A stretch of DNA of 64,000 bases from an uncultured Campylobacterales bacterium. Lineage in GTDB: Bacteria; Campylobacterota; Campylobacteria; Campylobacterales; Arcobacteraceae. Positions within the stretch are counted from its first letter, which is position 1; each line of letters begins with the position of its first letter. The translations under genes were made by a program, and so were the position numbers. The notes beneath the pieces were generated by a model, which was not told the DNA's origin, did no database searches, and saw only the letters and a list, made by a program, of their open reading frames with translations. Positions 36,622 through 46,871 of this stretch are shown piece by piece. The stretch covers positions 930,001 to 994,000 of the forward strand of contig CANLWY010000001.1 of the NCBI GenBank assembly GCA_947494995.1, written 5' to 3'.

Positions 36622-37662
36622 ATGTTTAAAAAGTTATTTGTTTTAGCCGTTTCTTCAATCTCATTATTTGCAATGGGAGGCCCAGCTTTAGTTGAGACTA
36701 CAAAATTAGTAAAAGGAGAAGTAAATCCTCTTCAAGAGTTTGTAGGAACTTTGAAGTTTGATAGAAGTTCAGTTTTAGCAGCTCAAAACTCAGGTCTTGT
36801 AAAGTCAATTAGTTTTGAAGTTGGTGATAATGTAAAAAAGGGAAAAACTCTTGTTCAGATTGATGCAGATTTATTAAATGCACAAATAAGAGCAGCTCGT
36901 GCAAATCTAAAAAGTGCTAAGGATACTCTAAAAAATTCTTCAAAGGATTATGAGAGATATAAAAAACTACTTAAAAGTAATACGATTACTCAAAAAGAGT
37001 ATGATGATGCACTTTTGAGTAAAAATTCATCAAGTAGTAGTGTTCAAGCTTTAGAATCAAAGTTAAAAGAACTTCAAATTCAATTCCTTAAAAAATCTAT
37101 AAAAGCTCCTTACTCTGGAACAATTGTAGAGAAAAGTGTTCAATTAGGAGAATGGGTAAATGCTGGAACAGCAGTTGCTAAAATAGTTGATACAAAAAAG
37201 GCAGAGATTACTTTTAATGTACCTTTAAATGTTTTTAATGGACTTAAAAAAGGCGATGTTTATGATGTAAATGTTGGTGGAAATATTTTAAAAGCAAATT
37301 TAAATGCTGCTATTCCTCAAGGGGACAAATTAACTAGAACTTTTCCAGTAAAATTTAAAGCTAAATTAAATGGAACTTTTGTTTTTGATGGACAAGAAGC
37401 TAAGGTTGCTTTATCTAAAAATGCTAAAACTGAAGGTTTATTATTGCCAAGAGATGCTGTTATTAAAAGATTTGGTCAAAATGTTGTTTTTACAATTAAT
37501 GACAAAATGACTGCAATGATGATCCCTGTTCAAATTATTGGTTATGTTGGAAAACAAGTTGCAATTGCAGGTCAAGGGTTGATGCCAGGTATGGATATTG
37601 TGTTTAAAGGAAATGAAAGAGTTTTCCCTAATTCACCAGTAAAAGTAATTAATAAAAAATAA
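36622..37662 (+). CDS. RND efflux periplasmic adaptor
   Basis: A 346-residue membrane-fusion protein with a signal peptide (about 17 residues), a split lipoyl domain (FEVGDNVKKGKTLVQID and the partner APYSGTIVEKSVQLGEW), an alpha-helical hairpin (about residues 85-150) and a beta-barrel domain. It links the RND pump to a TolC-type channel. It is in one operon with both. Confidence 0.9.
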   Translation: MFKKLFVLAVSSISLFAMGGPALVETTKLVKGEVNPLQEFVGTLKFDRSSVLAAQNSGLVKSISFEVGDNVKKGKTLVQIDADLLNAQIRAARANLKSAKDTLKNSSKDYERYKKLLKSNTITQKEYDDALLSKNSSSSSVQALESKLKELQIQFLKKSIKAPYSGTIVEKSVQLGEWVNAGTAVAKIVDTKKAEITFNVPLNVFNGLKKGDVYDVNVGGNILKANLNAAIPQGDKLTRTFPVKFKAKLNGTFVFDGQEAKVALSKNAKTEGLLLPRDAVIKRFGQNVVFTINDKMTAMMIPVQIIGYVGKQVAIAGQGLMPGMDIVFKGNERVFPNSPVKVINKK

Positions 37663-37677
37663 ATAGGAAATAAAAAT

Positions 37678-40600
37678 ATGGATTTAATTAAATTCTCCAT
37701 AAAAAACCCAGTTACAATTATAGTATCTGTACTTATTGTTGTGCTGTTTGGTATTTTATCATTAACAAAACTTCCTTATCAATTAACGCCAAATGTAACT
37801 AAACCAGAGATAAAAGTTACAACTATTTGGCCTGGAGCTACTCCTTATGAGATTGAGAAGGATATTATAGAAGAACAAGAAGATGCTTTAAAATCTTTAA
37901 ATAATTTAATAGAGTATGATTCATCTTCTAGAGATAATTCAGGTGAAATCACACTTACGTTTAAACTTGGAACTGATTTAAGAGCAGCACTTCAAGATGT
38001 ATCAAATAAATTAAATGAAGTAAGTTCATATCCTGAAAATGTGGAAGAACCAGTAATTGAGACTGCAACAGCCAGTCCTGTTATTTGGACAATGCTTCAA
38101 ACAGAACCAGGAAATGACAGACATATTGATGAATATAAAACATTTTTTGAAGATGAGATTAAACCAGTTATAAAAAGAGTAAATGGTGTATCTGGAACTA
38201 TGGGCGGCGGTGGACGTGAACAACAAATGCAAATTGTATTTGATACAAATAAACTTGCGTCTTATGGTTTGACTATTCCTAAGGTAATTAGTATCTTACA
38301 GTCTGAAAATGTTGATGTCTCAGCAGGTATTTTAAATGTTGAAAGAAGAGCATATAGAATTAGAACTGTTCATAAGTTCTCATCTGTAAAAGATATTGAA
38401 GATACTATTTTAATCTCTAATAGAGAGCAAAGAGTAACAGTAAAAGATATAGCAAAAGTAGATTTTGGATATGAAACAGCTAGTTCTGTTGCCATGTTTT
38501 TAGGAAAAGATGGTATTTTCTTAGGGGTTCAACCAAGTTCTGATGCAAATATTGTACAACTTACAAATGAAGTTGAAAAAGTAGTAAATGAGTTAAATGC
38601 GACTATTTTAAAAGAGAAGCAGTTAAAGTTTCACTGGTTATATGACCAAAGACCATATATTGTTGGTTCTGTGGATACTGTTCAGAAAAATATTATGATT
38701 GGTGGAGTTCTTGCAGTATTTATATTAATTCTATTTTTAAGAGCTATTTCACCTACTGCTGTTGTTTCTGTTGCTATTCCAATTTCTATTATTGGTACAT
38801 TTATTATATTAGGAGCGATGGGAAGATCCCTTAATACAATCTCTTTAGCTGGTATCTCCTTTGCAGTAGGTATGTTAGTTGATTCAGCTATTGTTGTTTT
38901 AGAAAATATTGATAGACATAGAAAAGAGGGGATGAGTATCCCTGAAGCTGCATATAAAGGTGCTAGTGAAGTATGGGGTGCACTTATTGCTTCTGCTCTT
39001 ACAACTATTGCAGTATTTTTACCAATTATCTTTTTACAAGATGAAGCAGGGCAACTGTTTAAAGATATTGCTATTGCAGTAACAGCAGCTGTTTCTTTTT
39101 CATTGTTTGTTTCAATTTCTGTTATTCCTATGCTTTGGAAATCTTTTGCAGGTTTATCTGGAAAAGAGCCTAAAGATGCAGGTACAATTGCAAGATTAGG
39201 GACAAAATTTGTAAACTTTATTATGAGTATAGTTAATCTATCTCTTAAAAACGTACTTACAAAAATAATAACTATAGTTTTATTAGGTCTTGTTTCTGTT
39301 GGTACAATTACAGCTCTTTTCCCAAAACTTGATTATTTACCGCAAGGTAATAAGAACCTTATTTTTAATATTATGATTACCCCTCCAGGTCTCTCATACA
39401 AAGAGAGATATGAAATGGGTGCATATTTAATGAAAGGAATTGAACCTCATATTAATAAAGATGTTGGAAATATTCCAGGACTAGATAGGGCATTTTTTGT
39501 ATCATTTGGTGATTTTACGCTATTTGGTGGAACTTCAATGCATGAATCAAGAGCAAGAGAGCTTATTCCTATGTTTGCTCCACTTGTAAACTCTATCCCT
39601 TCAACTATTGGGGTATCTTTACAATCAGGTGTATTTGAAAATGGTATTGGAGAAGGAAATAATGTAAATATTGATATCTCTGGTGAAAAGATTGAAGATA
39701 TTGCAAATATTGGTATGCAACTATTTGGAGCAACTATGCAGACTTTAAAAGGTTCACAAGTAAGACCTGTGCCATCTGTAGAGTTACTTTATCCTGAAGT
39801 TAGAATCAAACCAAATCAAGATGCATTAAAAGCACTTGGTATGAGTTCAAGAGATTTAGGAACATCAATAGATGTTCTAATGTCAGGAAGAAATATTGGT
39901 GATTTTGAACAGGATGGTAAAAAGAAAATTGATTTAGTTTTAAAAGCTAGTGATGATGTTATTCAAACACCTGAAGATATAATGGCTGCACAAATTGCAT
40001 TGCCAAACTCTTCTTTAGTGCCTATTTCATCTTTGGCAACATATGGGACTACCACTGGTATTTCAGAAATTAGACACTTAAATGGAAAAAGAACAATTAC
40101 TCTTCAAGTTACACCTCCTCATGGTATGACTATTGATGAAGCAATGACTAAAATTGGTGCTATGTTAAAAGGAATGGAAGCAAAAAACATGATTCCTCCT
40201 ACAGTTGAGATTGGTATGTCAGGAACAGCTGATAAGTTAACTGAAACAATTGGCTTGTTAACAGGAAGTTTTCTTTTAGCACTATTAATTATATATTTAT
40301 TAATGGCATCTCTATTTGGTAATTTTTTATATCCAATTGTAATTATGTTTACAGTTCCATTAGCAACAGCAGGTGGTTTTATTGGACTTTGGATGACAAA
40401 GAATTTTGTTCCAGGAGCAGCTGATCAGACACTAGATATTTTAACAATGTTAGGGTTTATTATTTTAGTTGGTATTGTTGTAAATAATGCAATTTTAATT
40501 GTTCACCAAAGTTTAAATTATATTAGAAATGAAGGAATGGAGCATAAACGTGCTGTAGTAGAAGCAACACGTACTAGAATTAGACCGATTTATATGAGTT

Positions 40601-40815
40601 CATTAACTTCTATTTTTGGTATGTTGCCACTAGTTTTAGTTCCAGGTCCAGGATCTGAATTTTATAGAGGTTTAGGTTCTGTTATTACAGGAGGTCTTGC
40701 CTTCTCTACTATATTTACAATCTTTGTTACTCCTGCTTTACTTATGTTTTTTATTAAGTTAGAGCAGGGAATAAAAAAAGATAAAACTAGCCCAGTTGAT
40801 GTTAGTAAAGCGTAA
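37678..40815 (+). CDS. RND (HAE1-like) efflux pump
   Basis: A 1045-residue inner-membrane transporter with 12 predicted helices and two large periplasmic loops. The TM4 motif GMLVDSAIVVLENIDRHR carries the proton-relay acidic residue typical of HAE/AcrB-type and heavy-metal pumps; the second-half motif VGIVVNNAILIVHQ is the matching repeat. It exports drugs, detergents or other toxic compounds; the substrate is unknown. It overlaps by frame extension with the channel gene region and is 15 nt after the adaptor. Confidence 0.92.
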   Translation: MDLIKFSIKNPVTIIVSVLIVVLFGILSLTKLPYQLTPNVTKPEIKVTTIWPGATPYEIEKDIIEEQEDALKSLNNLIEYDSSSRDNSGEITLTFKLGTDLRAALQDVSNKLNEVSSYPENVEEPVIETATASPVIWTMLQTEPGNDRHIDEYKTFFEDEIKPVIKRVNGVSGTMGGGGREQQMQIVFDTNKLASYGLTIPKVISILQSENVDVSAGILNVERRAYRIRTVHKFSSVKDIEDTILISNREQRVTVKDIAKVDFGYETASSVAMFLGKDGIFLGVQPSSDANIVQLTNEVEKVVNELNATILKEKQLKFHWLYDQRPYIVGSVDTVQKNIMIGGVLAVFILILFLRAISPTAVVSVAIPISIIGTFIILGAMGRSLNTISLAGISFAVGMLVDSAIVVLENIDRHRKEGMSIPEAAYKGASEVWGALIASALTTIAVFLPIIFLQDEAGQLFKDIAIAVTAAVSFSLFVSISVIPMLWKSFAGLSGKEPKDAGTIARLGTKFVNFIMSIVNLSLKNVLTKIITIVLLGLVSVGTITALFPKLDYLPQGNKNLIFNIMITPPGLSYKERYEMGAYLMKGIEPHINKDVGNIPGLDRAFFVSFGDFTLFGGTSMHESRARELIPMFAPLVNSIPSTIGVSLQSGVFENGIGEGNNVNIDISGEKIEDIANIGMQLFGATMQTLKGSQVRPVPSVELLYPEVRIKPNQDALKALGMSSRDLGTSIDVLMSGRNIGDFEQDGKKKIDLVLKASDDVIQTPEDIMAAQIALPNSSLVPISSLATYGTTTGISEIRHLNGKRTITLQVTPPHGMTIDEAMTKIGAMLKGMEAKNMIPPTVEIGMSGTADKLTETIGLLTGSFLLALLIIYLLMASLFGNFLYPIVIMFTVPLATAGGFIGLWMTKNFVPGAADQTLDILTMLGFIILVGIVVNNAILIVHQSLNYIRNEGMEHKRAVVEATRTRIRPIYMSSLTSIFGMLPLVLVPGPGSEFYRGLGSVITGGLAFSTIFTIFVTPALLMFFIKLEQGIKKDKTSPVDVSKA

Positions 40816-40828
40816 AAGGATTATAAAG

Positions 40829-42067
40829 ATGAAAAGAAGTATTTTAACACTTATAAGTGTCGCTGTTGCAGGAAATTTATATGCAATTAATATTGATGAT
40901 GCAGTACAAAAAGCACTTTTAAACAATAATAGTTTAAAAAAACAACACTATATTTATGATGAAGCAAAAGAGAATATTAACTTTGCAAAAGGTTCATATA
41001 ATCCTGTTGTAAATATAGGATATAACTATAATGCAAATAAAAGAGATCTTGGAAATGGAAAAGATAACTCTAATGCAAATGCAACTATTTCTTATAACCT
41101 TTTTAATGGTTTTACAGATAAGTATAATATAGAAAGTGCAAAACTAAATGCTGATTATTCAAACTATACACTTCAATCTGCAAAAGAGGATTTAAAGTTA
41201 ACAACAAAACAAAACTATATTTCATATCTAAAAAGTCTAAAGAATATTGAGACACAAGAAAATGCATTTAAACTTTTAGAACAACAATATAAAGACTCTG
41301 AAAATAGATTTGAGCAAGGCTTATTAGCAAAAAATGACTTACTTCAAGTAAATGCACAAATGCTTCAAGCAAAACAAAATCTTGCACGGGCTAAAGCAGA
41401 TTCTAGAATTGCAAGATTTCAGCTTAAAAATACACTTGGAGGTAGTTTAGAAAAAGATGAAAAAATTGAAGACTTACCAAAACAAGAGATTTTAAACGAA
41501 AACTATAATTTAGAAGAGTTAAATAGTAGAAATGAAATAAAAGCTTTAAAGAAAAGTATTGATGCATTAATTAGTCAAAAGAATGCAAATAAAGGTGATT
41601 TTATGCCTAATGCAGATGTGAATTTATCATATTTTAAATATGGAAATGATGCATTTTTAGATGTAGAAGAAGGAAACCCTGAAGATCAAACAACCGCAAC
41701 TCTTGCTTTAACTTGGAATCTTTATAATGGAGGAAGAGATGCTTCTGAAGATATAATTTTCAATAAGAAAATTCTTCAAGTAAAAGAGGATTTAGCTAAT
41801 TTAAAATTATCAATTCAACTTCAATATGAGAAGGCTCTTGAAGAGTTTGAAGTTTCAAAACTAAATTTCCAAACAGCAAAAATTTCTTTAACTCAGTCAA
41901 AAGAGAATTATAAGATCGTAAATAATAGGTTTAAAGAAGGACTTTCAAGTTCAACTGATTTAATAAATGCAAACTTCTTATTAAGTCAAGCAAAACAGAG
42001 TTTTGATAATGCTTATTATGATAGATTTTTAGCAAAAGCTTCTTTAAATAGAATATTTGAGAAATAG
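40829..42067 (+). CDS. TolC-family outer-membrane channel
   Basis: A 412-residue protein with a signal peptide (about 20 residues, ending NLYA) and two repeats of coiled-coil helices with LLQVNAQMLQAKQNLARA and the matching STDLINANFLLSQAKQSF. ATG 40829 is chosen because AAAGGA precedes it; a longer in-frame start would include an unlikely basic leader. It completes the tripartite pump. A short hairpin follows directly. Confidence 0.88.
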   Translation: MKRSILTLISVAVAGNLYAINIDDAVQKALLNNNSLKKQHYIYDEAKENINFAKGSYNPVVNIGYNYNANKRDLGNGKDNSNANATISYNLFNGFTDKYNIESAKLNADYSNYTLQSAKEDLKLTTKQNYISYLKSLKNIETQENAFKLLEQQYKDSENRFEQGLLAKNDLLQVNAQMLQAKQNLARAKADSRIARFQLKNTLGGSLEKDEKIEDLPKQEILNENYNLEELNSRNEIKALKKSIDALISQKNANKGDFMPNADVNLSYFKYGNDAFLDVEEGNPEDQTTATLALTWNLYNGGRDASEDIIFNKKILQVKEDLANLKLSIQLQYEKALEEFEVSKLNFQTAKISLTQSKENYKIVNNRFKEGLSSSTDLINANFLLSQAKQSFDNAYYDRFLAKASLNRIFEK

Positions 42068-42084
42068 AAGAGTTCTTCTATTTC
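42061..42084 (+). terminator. Hairpin after the efflux operon
   Basis: A 10-bp stem (GAAATAGAAG / CTTCTATTTC) with a 4-nt loop that contains the TolC stop codon. It has no clear T-run, so it may be a processing or bidirectional stop signal. Confidence 0.45.
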
Positions 42085-42237
42085 TTAATCGAAATATTCA
42101 AAATCATCATCTTCACTTCCATCTTTTTTTCTATTTTTAAAACGCCACATAGTTTTAAAATATTTATATGTTTGAAAGCTAAGTACTAAAGCTATTAATA
42201 AAAAGATTATAGATCCTAAAACAAAAAGAGTTTCCAT
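42085..42237 (-). CDS. Small single-helix membrane protein (50 residues)
   Basis: A minus-strand ORF with a good SD (AAGGAGC) 5 nt before ATG 42237. The product has an N-terminal transmembrane helix (LFVLGSIIFLLIALVL) followed by a basic patch and an acidic tail (GSEDDDFEYFD). The start lies just after the stop of the 103-residue gene, so both form one small operon. The function is unknown; size and layout suggest an accessory membrane peptide. Confidence 0.6.
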   Translation of the reverse strand: METLFVLGSIIFLLIALVLSFQTYKYFKTMWRFKNRKKDGSEDDDFEYFD

Positions 42238-42246
42238 TGTTGCTCC

Positions 42247-42558
42247 TTATTTTTTAAAGCCTTCGTATTTAAATCCGCTATTACTTCCACCTGAACTAGA
42301 TTTCTTAGCATTTTTATTAGGAACATTTTCAACTCCTTTAAAATCATCAAACCATTTAAGTTCTGATGGAGTATAAGCATTCCTATTACTACTTGTCTTT
42401 TTGGGTGTGATTTGCATAGAAGGTGTCGAAAAATCTGTATTTTTATAAATAATGAAACCAAAAATTATAACAGCAATTGCAACAAGTATTTTAAATAATA
42501 TATCTAAAAACTTTGTAAGAGCTGTTTTTTTCTTCTGTTTTTTATATTTAGTTGCCAT
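42247..42558 (-). CDS. Hypothetical single-span membrane protein
   Basis: A 103-residue protein: a strongly basic N terminus (KYKKQKKKTALTK), one transmembrane helix (about residues 18-38) and a soluble C-terminal region rich in Ser/Asn/Lys with SELKWFDDFKGVENVP. A family was not recognised. It is first of two small genes on the minus strand between the efflux operon and the sensor trio. Confidence 0.6.
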   Translation of the reverse strand: MATKYKKQKKKTALTKFLDILFKILVAIAVIIFGFIIYKNTDFSTPSMQITPKKTSSNRNAYTPSELKWFDDFKGVENVPNKNAKKSSSGGSNSGFKYEGFKK

Positions 42559-42729
42559 AGTTTTATTATACAGAAAAATTATTAATCTTAGGGTAATATT
42601 ATTTTATTAAAGCAATAACGGTATTTATCATCAAGTATTTTAAGTCGAACTAAAGTTTTTTCTGTAGAATTTTTAAAAGTATTATATTTTTATCAGTATG
42701 AAAATTAATTATAATATCATTTTACTTAT

Positions 42730-44397
42730 TTATATAGGAACTTTTACAGTAAAGCAAGCCCCTTTTTCAGTGTTTCTGACATCAATAAGGCCATTCATAT
42801 TTGTTTCTATAATATTCTTTGACATATAAAGTCCAATTCCTGTTCCTTGAGCTTTATGTTTTGTTGTAAAGTATGGTTCAAAAATCTTTTCTATAATATT
42901 CGTATCTATTCCTCCTGCATTGTCTTCGATTTTAACTATATTAAACTCTTTACCGTTTTTTATTTCAATTGTAATTTGAGGTTCAGCTACTTTTCTAAGA
43001 ATCAAAACATCTTTTGCATTGTTTAGTATATTTAATATAACTTGCGAATATTCATTTTCATATCCATTAACTTCTACATCATCAATTACATTCATTATGA
43101 AGTCGATATTATGGTATTTTAAAGAGCTTTTTATAATATAAAATGCTTTTTTACAAGTTTCTTTTACATTAAAATACTTTTTTTCTTCTTCGGGTTTGAA
43201 GAAATTTTGAAAGTCAGAAATTGTTTGTGTCATAAATTGAGTTAATTTGTCAGCCTCATCAATTTTTTCTTCTAAATACTTCTGATCAAATTCGTTAAAT
43301 TCGTATGTTGCAAGCATGTTCATATGAATAGAAGAGATTTCACTTAAAGGTTGTCTCCATTGATGTGCAATATTTCCAATCATTTCACCCATTGAAGCAA
43401 GTTTTGACTGTTGAATTAAAATTTGTTCTTGTTCAATTCTTTTATCTATTTCTTCTTGAATTTTGTACTCTAGGTTGTTTATCATGTTATTCATCATAAC
43501 TTTTAATTCATTTAAAATAGAACTATCACTATCTTTTGTTAATCTCATACCAAGATTTCCACTTTGTATATTTTTTAATACTTTTGTAGCATCTTTTATA
43601 AATATCTCATTTTTTTTAATATTATTCTCAACATTTATAAAGTTTTTATTAATTGATTCAGCCATATAAAAAAATTCATCTTTTGAATGAATTATTATTT
43701 TTTGTGTTTTATCTTTTTTATAGTTTAAATATTCAAAAAATTCATTCAATCCTCTTTGAACAATATTTAATGATGTAATAATATTATTAGAAACAAACCA
43801 TCCTGCAAGTATTGAGAATGCCATTATGACGAAAAAATAAAGGGTAATCTCCACTACTAATAGTTTTGATTCATTTACGGCTGTGTTATATGAGTTTTTT
43901 GCATTATTTAAAAGTTTTGCTTGAATATCATGTAATTGTTTTATCAAAAGATTGAATTGTACTTTATCTCTTGTAGAAACATTTATATATGCACCTTCTT
44001 CAAAGTTTCTTTTGAAATAATATTGTGTTTTATTAATAATCTTTTTGTATTCTTCCCATAGAAGTGAAGTCTTTTCTTTTCCTATTTTGAATTGATAAAT
44101 AGATTTATCAAGTTGTTTAATTAATAAATCCAAATCTTTTTTAATAATAAGTCTTTGATTTCTATTTGGAGCAATAACCATAGATTGACTACCTTCTCTT
44201 AATCTATATAATGGGGCTATTATATTATCTTGCAAAAGTAAAACCTTTTCTGAATTAATATAAACTTTTTTTAATCTTTCTTTAGAGTTTTCACTAGTAT
44301 TTATAGAGATGAAACCAAAAATAAATACAGAACAACATAGAATTATAAATAAGATACTTAACTTAGATTTGATACTAAATCTATCAAATAATTTCAT
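42730..44397 (-). CDS. Sensor histidine kinase (four-helix-bundle sensor)
   Basis: A 555-residue kinase with TM1 at about 13-32, a helical periplasmic region (about 35-185) of the four-helix-bundle type, TM2 (about 186-205), a HAMP-like region, an H-box with AHQWRQPLSEI and a HATPase domain (DNAGGID, GTGIGLYMSK). The gene starts 1 nt within the stop of the solute-binding protein gene, and that gene overlaps a response regulator, so all three are translationally coupled into one sensory unit. Confidence 0.85.
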   Translation of the reverse strand: MKLFDRFSIKSKLSILFIILCCSVFIFGFISINTSENSKERLKKVYINSEKVLLLQDNIIAPLYRLREGSQSMVIAPNRNQRLIIKKDLDLLIKQLDKSIYQFKIGKEKTSLLWEEYKKIINKTQYYFKRNFEEGAYINVSTRDKVQFNLLIKQLHDIQAKLLNNAKNSYNTAVNESKLLVVEITLYFFVIMAFSILAGWFVSNNIITSLNIVQRGLNEFFEYLNYKKDKTQKIIIHSKDEFFYMAESINKNFINVENNIKKNEIFIKDATKVLKNIQSGNLGMRLTKDSDSSILNELKVMMNNMINNLEYKIQEEIDKRIEQEQILIQQSKLASMGEMIGNIAHQWRQPLSEISSIHMNMLATYEFNEFDQKYLEEKIDEADKLTQFMTQTISDFQNFFKPEEEKKYFNVKETCKKAFYIIKSSLKYHNIDFIMNVIDDVEVNGYENEYSQVILNILNNAKDVLILRKVAEPQITIEIKNGKEFNIVKIEDNAGGIDTNIIEKIFEPYFTTKHKAQGTGIGLYMSKNIIETNMNGLIDVRNTEKGACFTVKVPI

Positions 44398-46046
44398 TAT
44401 TTCATCCTTAGTGGTATAATAGGTGTATGTTGGTCTTCAGGATATGGTTGTTCTCCTCTTATTGACCAATGATTTTTTGTGATTTTTGTTTTCCATAAGG
44501 GGATAATTCCGCCTTCGAAAGGTTCAAAAATTACTTCTTTATTTACTGCAATCACTTTATTATGAGAAGGTACTCTTAATGTGTATGCCATATGTCTTGC
44601 ACGATATAAAATTTTTGATATTATATTTTCATAATTTTGACTATCTCTTTTTGTAATAAAAAATTCTTTAATATAATTATTCATAAATGGATCATTTTTA
44701 ATTGTAGACCAAGGTGAATTATTTTCATATATAAATAGTACAGTCCATGGATTTTGATAATACCAGTCATCATCACCCCAAGTTAATAAATCCCAATTTT
44801 TAGTATTCTTTGAGGAATGAGTATTAAGTAATTGACTATATATATCTTTTTCACTTGTAGTTATGTCATATAATATTTCTACTCCATATTTCTCAAGTTG
44901 ATACTCTAAACCTCTCCATAAAAACATAAATCTATCTTGTGTAAAAATATTTAATTTTAAACCATTGAGTAATTTATGCTTTTTTTCCTCTGACATTTTA
45001 TATTTACTATATTCATGTTTTTGTGCAATTTTATTTACAATATCAAAGTTTATTGAAGTAGTAAAAGGGGAAACTGTTCCTTCTTTTTTATATATGAAGT
45101 TTAATATATTTTCTTCATCTATTGCTTCATTCAATGCAAGTCGTATTTCTCTATTTTGAAGTTTTTGATTGCCATTTATAAGATTAAAAAATATGATTAT
45201 ATTATTTGTAGATTTTTTGATTACAAGTTTTGAGTATTTTGACATTACGGCTTCAATTTTTTTATCAAAAGGGATGGGGGAAATATCTAGTTTCCCTTCA
45301 AAGTTAACTGCATTATTAAAAGCCTCTTCAGCATTAAGTTGAGTGTAAACTGTAACTTTTTTTATTTTAGGATATTTTTTATTCCAATAATAAGGATTTG
45401 CTTCAAGAATTATCTTCTCTGTTTGTTCTTTCCCTACGGCATATCCATCTTTCAATATATATGGACCCATCCCATATGGACCAGGCTCACGTGTTCCAGC
45501 TTCTGTCTCCTCCGCTTTAGTCGGATATTTTTTTAGATACTCATCTGTGAAGAAAAATACTCTTGCTAAATCGATAAAAAATAATTCATATTTCTGTTTT
45601 AATTCAATTTTTAATCTAAATTCATCAATCTTACTAATTTCAAAATCTATTTTATCTATATTAGAAAATAAAAAAGGATTTTTTTTAAAATGGTTTAAAT
45701 TGTTTATAGCAGAATCAATTGTAAAAGGAGTGCCATCTTGAAATTTCAAGTTCCTTTTTATTTCAAAAATATAAGTATAATCATCAATTCTTTCATGCGA
45801 TTTTGCTAAATCATAAACCCATCCTTGTTCATTGTCATCAGAACGTATGAGTCCTGCGTTTGTATTTTTTGAGATGTAAATATAAGGAATACTTGGAAGA
45901 AAAATTTTGATATGAGATTTAGGATGAAGATATTCAATAGCATTTAATGAAGAGTTATCTTCTTTAAATATTTCATCATTATTTCTCAGCATCTCTGAGT
46001 TAGAGAAAAGATAGAGAAAAATAAAAATAAAAACTATTCTAATCAA
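44397..46046 (-). CDS. SBP_bac_5-type periplasmic binding protein
   Basis: A 549-residue secreted protein with a short N-terminal signal and the family-5 extracellular solute-binding fold (IFEIKRNLKFQDGTPFT, IILEANPYYWNKKYPKIKKV). Members normally feed ABC importers of peptides, nickel or similar ligands, but no permease or ATPase gene is nearby. Sandwiched between a response regulator and a kinase, it probably acts as the ligand-sensing co-receptor, as TorT does for TorS (inference). It overlaps the response regulator gene by 8 nt. Confidence 0.8.
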   Translation of the reverse strand: MIRIVFIFIFLYLFSNSEMLRNNDEIFKEDNSSLNAIEYLHPKSHIKIFLPSIPYIYISKNTNAGLIRSDDNEQGWVYDLAKSHERIDDYTYIFEIKRNLKFQDGTPFTIDSAINNLNHFKKNPFLFSNIDKIDFEISKIDEFRLKIELKQKYELFFIDLARVFFFTDEYLKKYPTKAEETEAGTREPGPYGMGPYILKDGYAVGKEQTEKIILEANPYYWNKKYPKIKKVTVYTQLNAEEAFNNAVNFEGKLDISPIPFDKKIEAVMSKYSKLVIKKSTNNIIIFFNLINGNQKLQNREIRLALNEAIDEENILNFIYKKEGTVSPFTTSINFDIVNKIAQKHEYSKYKMSEEKKHKLLNGLKLNIFTQDRFMFLWRGLEYQLEKYGVEILYDITTSEKDIYSQLLNTHSSKNTKNWDLLTWGDDDWYYQNPWTVLFIYENNSPWSTIKNDPFMNNYIKEFFITKRDSQNYENIISKILYRARHMAYTLRVPSHNKVIAVNKEVIFEPFEGGIIPLWKTKITKNHWSIRGEQPYPEDQHTPIIPLRMK

Positions 46047-46722
46047 TTTTATATCCTATTCCAGAGAGATTATTTATTATATTTTTTGGAAGTTTTTTTC
46101 TTAGATGAAGTACTACTGTACGTAATGCACTATCCGTCATTACTTGATCTTGCCAAATTTTATCTTGAATCTCTTGGTAAGGAACTACACGATTTTGGTT
46201 TCTTATAAGTAATTCTATTAATCGGAGCTCTTTTTTATTTAATATTATTATCTCTTCTTTATATTTTAATTTTTTAGTACCAAAGTTATATGTAAAATCT
46301 TGATCGCTCTCAAGTTTAATAATTTCTTCTATATTTAAAGAATCTATACATTTACCTAGCGTTTCAAATAACATCTTTGTATTTATAGGCTTTATCATAT
46401 ATTTTTCCATATGTAATTCAACGGCCTCGAGTAAATACTTTTTCTCAGTATGAGCTGTAATCATAACTACAGGTGTTGTCTTATCAACCTTTCTTACTTC
46501 TTTAATAAATTCAATTCCATCCATAATAGGCATATGAATATCACTTAAAATAATATCAGGCTTTTTTTCAAAATATATTTCTAAAGCTTCTTTACCATTC
46601 GTTGCTTCATAAACCTCTTTTGTATAGTATCTAAGTGTCTTTAAAATGTTTTTTCTAATCCCATATTCATCTTCTGCATAAAGAATTCTTAGCGGTTTTA
46701 ATTGCAATTTTACATTTTTCAA
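46039..46722 (-). CDS. OmpR-family response regulator
   Basis: A 227-residue protein: receiver domain (LYAEDEYGI, LSDIHMPIMDG, VMITAH, MIKPI) and winged helix (NKKELRLIELLIRNQNR, LHLRKKLPKNI). It is first gene of the RR-SBP-HK unit. It is divergent from the cytochrome/TorD/molybdoenzyme operon at 46872, 149 nt away, making that operon the likely target. Confidence 0.87.
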   Translation of the reverse strand: MKNVKLQLKPLRILYAEDEYGIRKNILKTLRYYTKEVYEATNGKEALEIYFEKKPDIILSDIHMPIMDGIEFIKEVRKVDKTTPVVMITAHTEKKYLLEAVELHMEKYMIKPINTKMLFETLGKCIDSLNIEEIIKLESDQDFTYNFGTKKLKYKEEIIILNKKELRLIELLIRNQNRVVPYQEIQDKIWQDQVMTDSALRTVVLHLRKKLPKNIINNLSGIGYKID

Positions 46723-46871
46723 AAGGTACTCCTTTTTGATAGCGCTTTTTTTTATTATACCTAAGAAAAATTAAATCATTAAGTTAAGAAAAATTTAAAA
46801 AAAAGCTAAAAAATGTATTTTTTTGCAATTTTTTTTTATTAAGATTAGGAAAATCAAAACAAAGGAAAATC

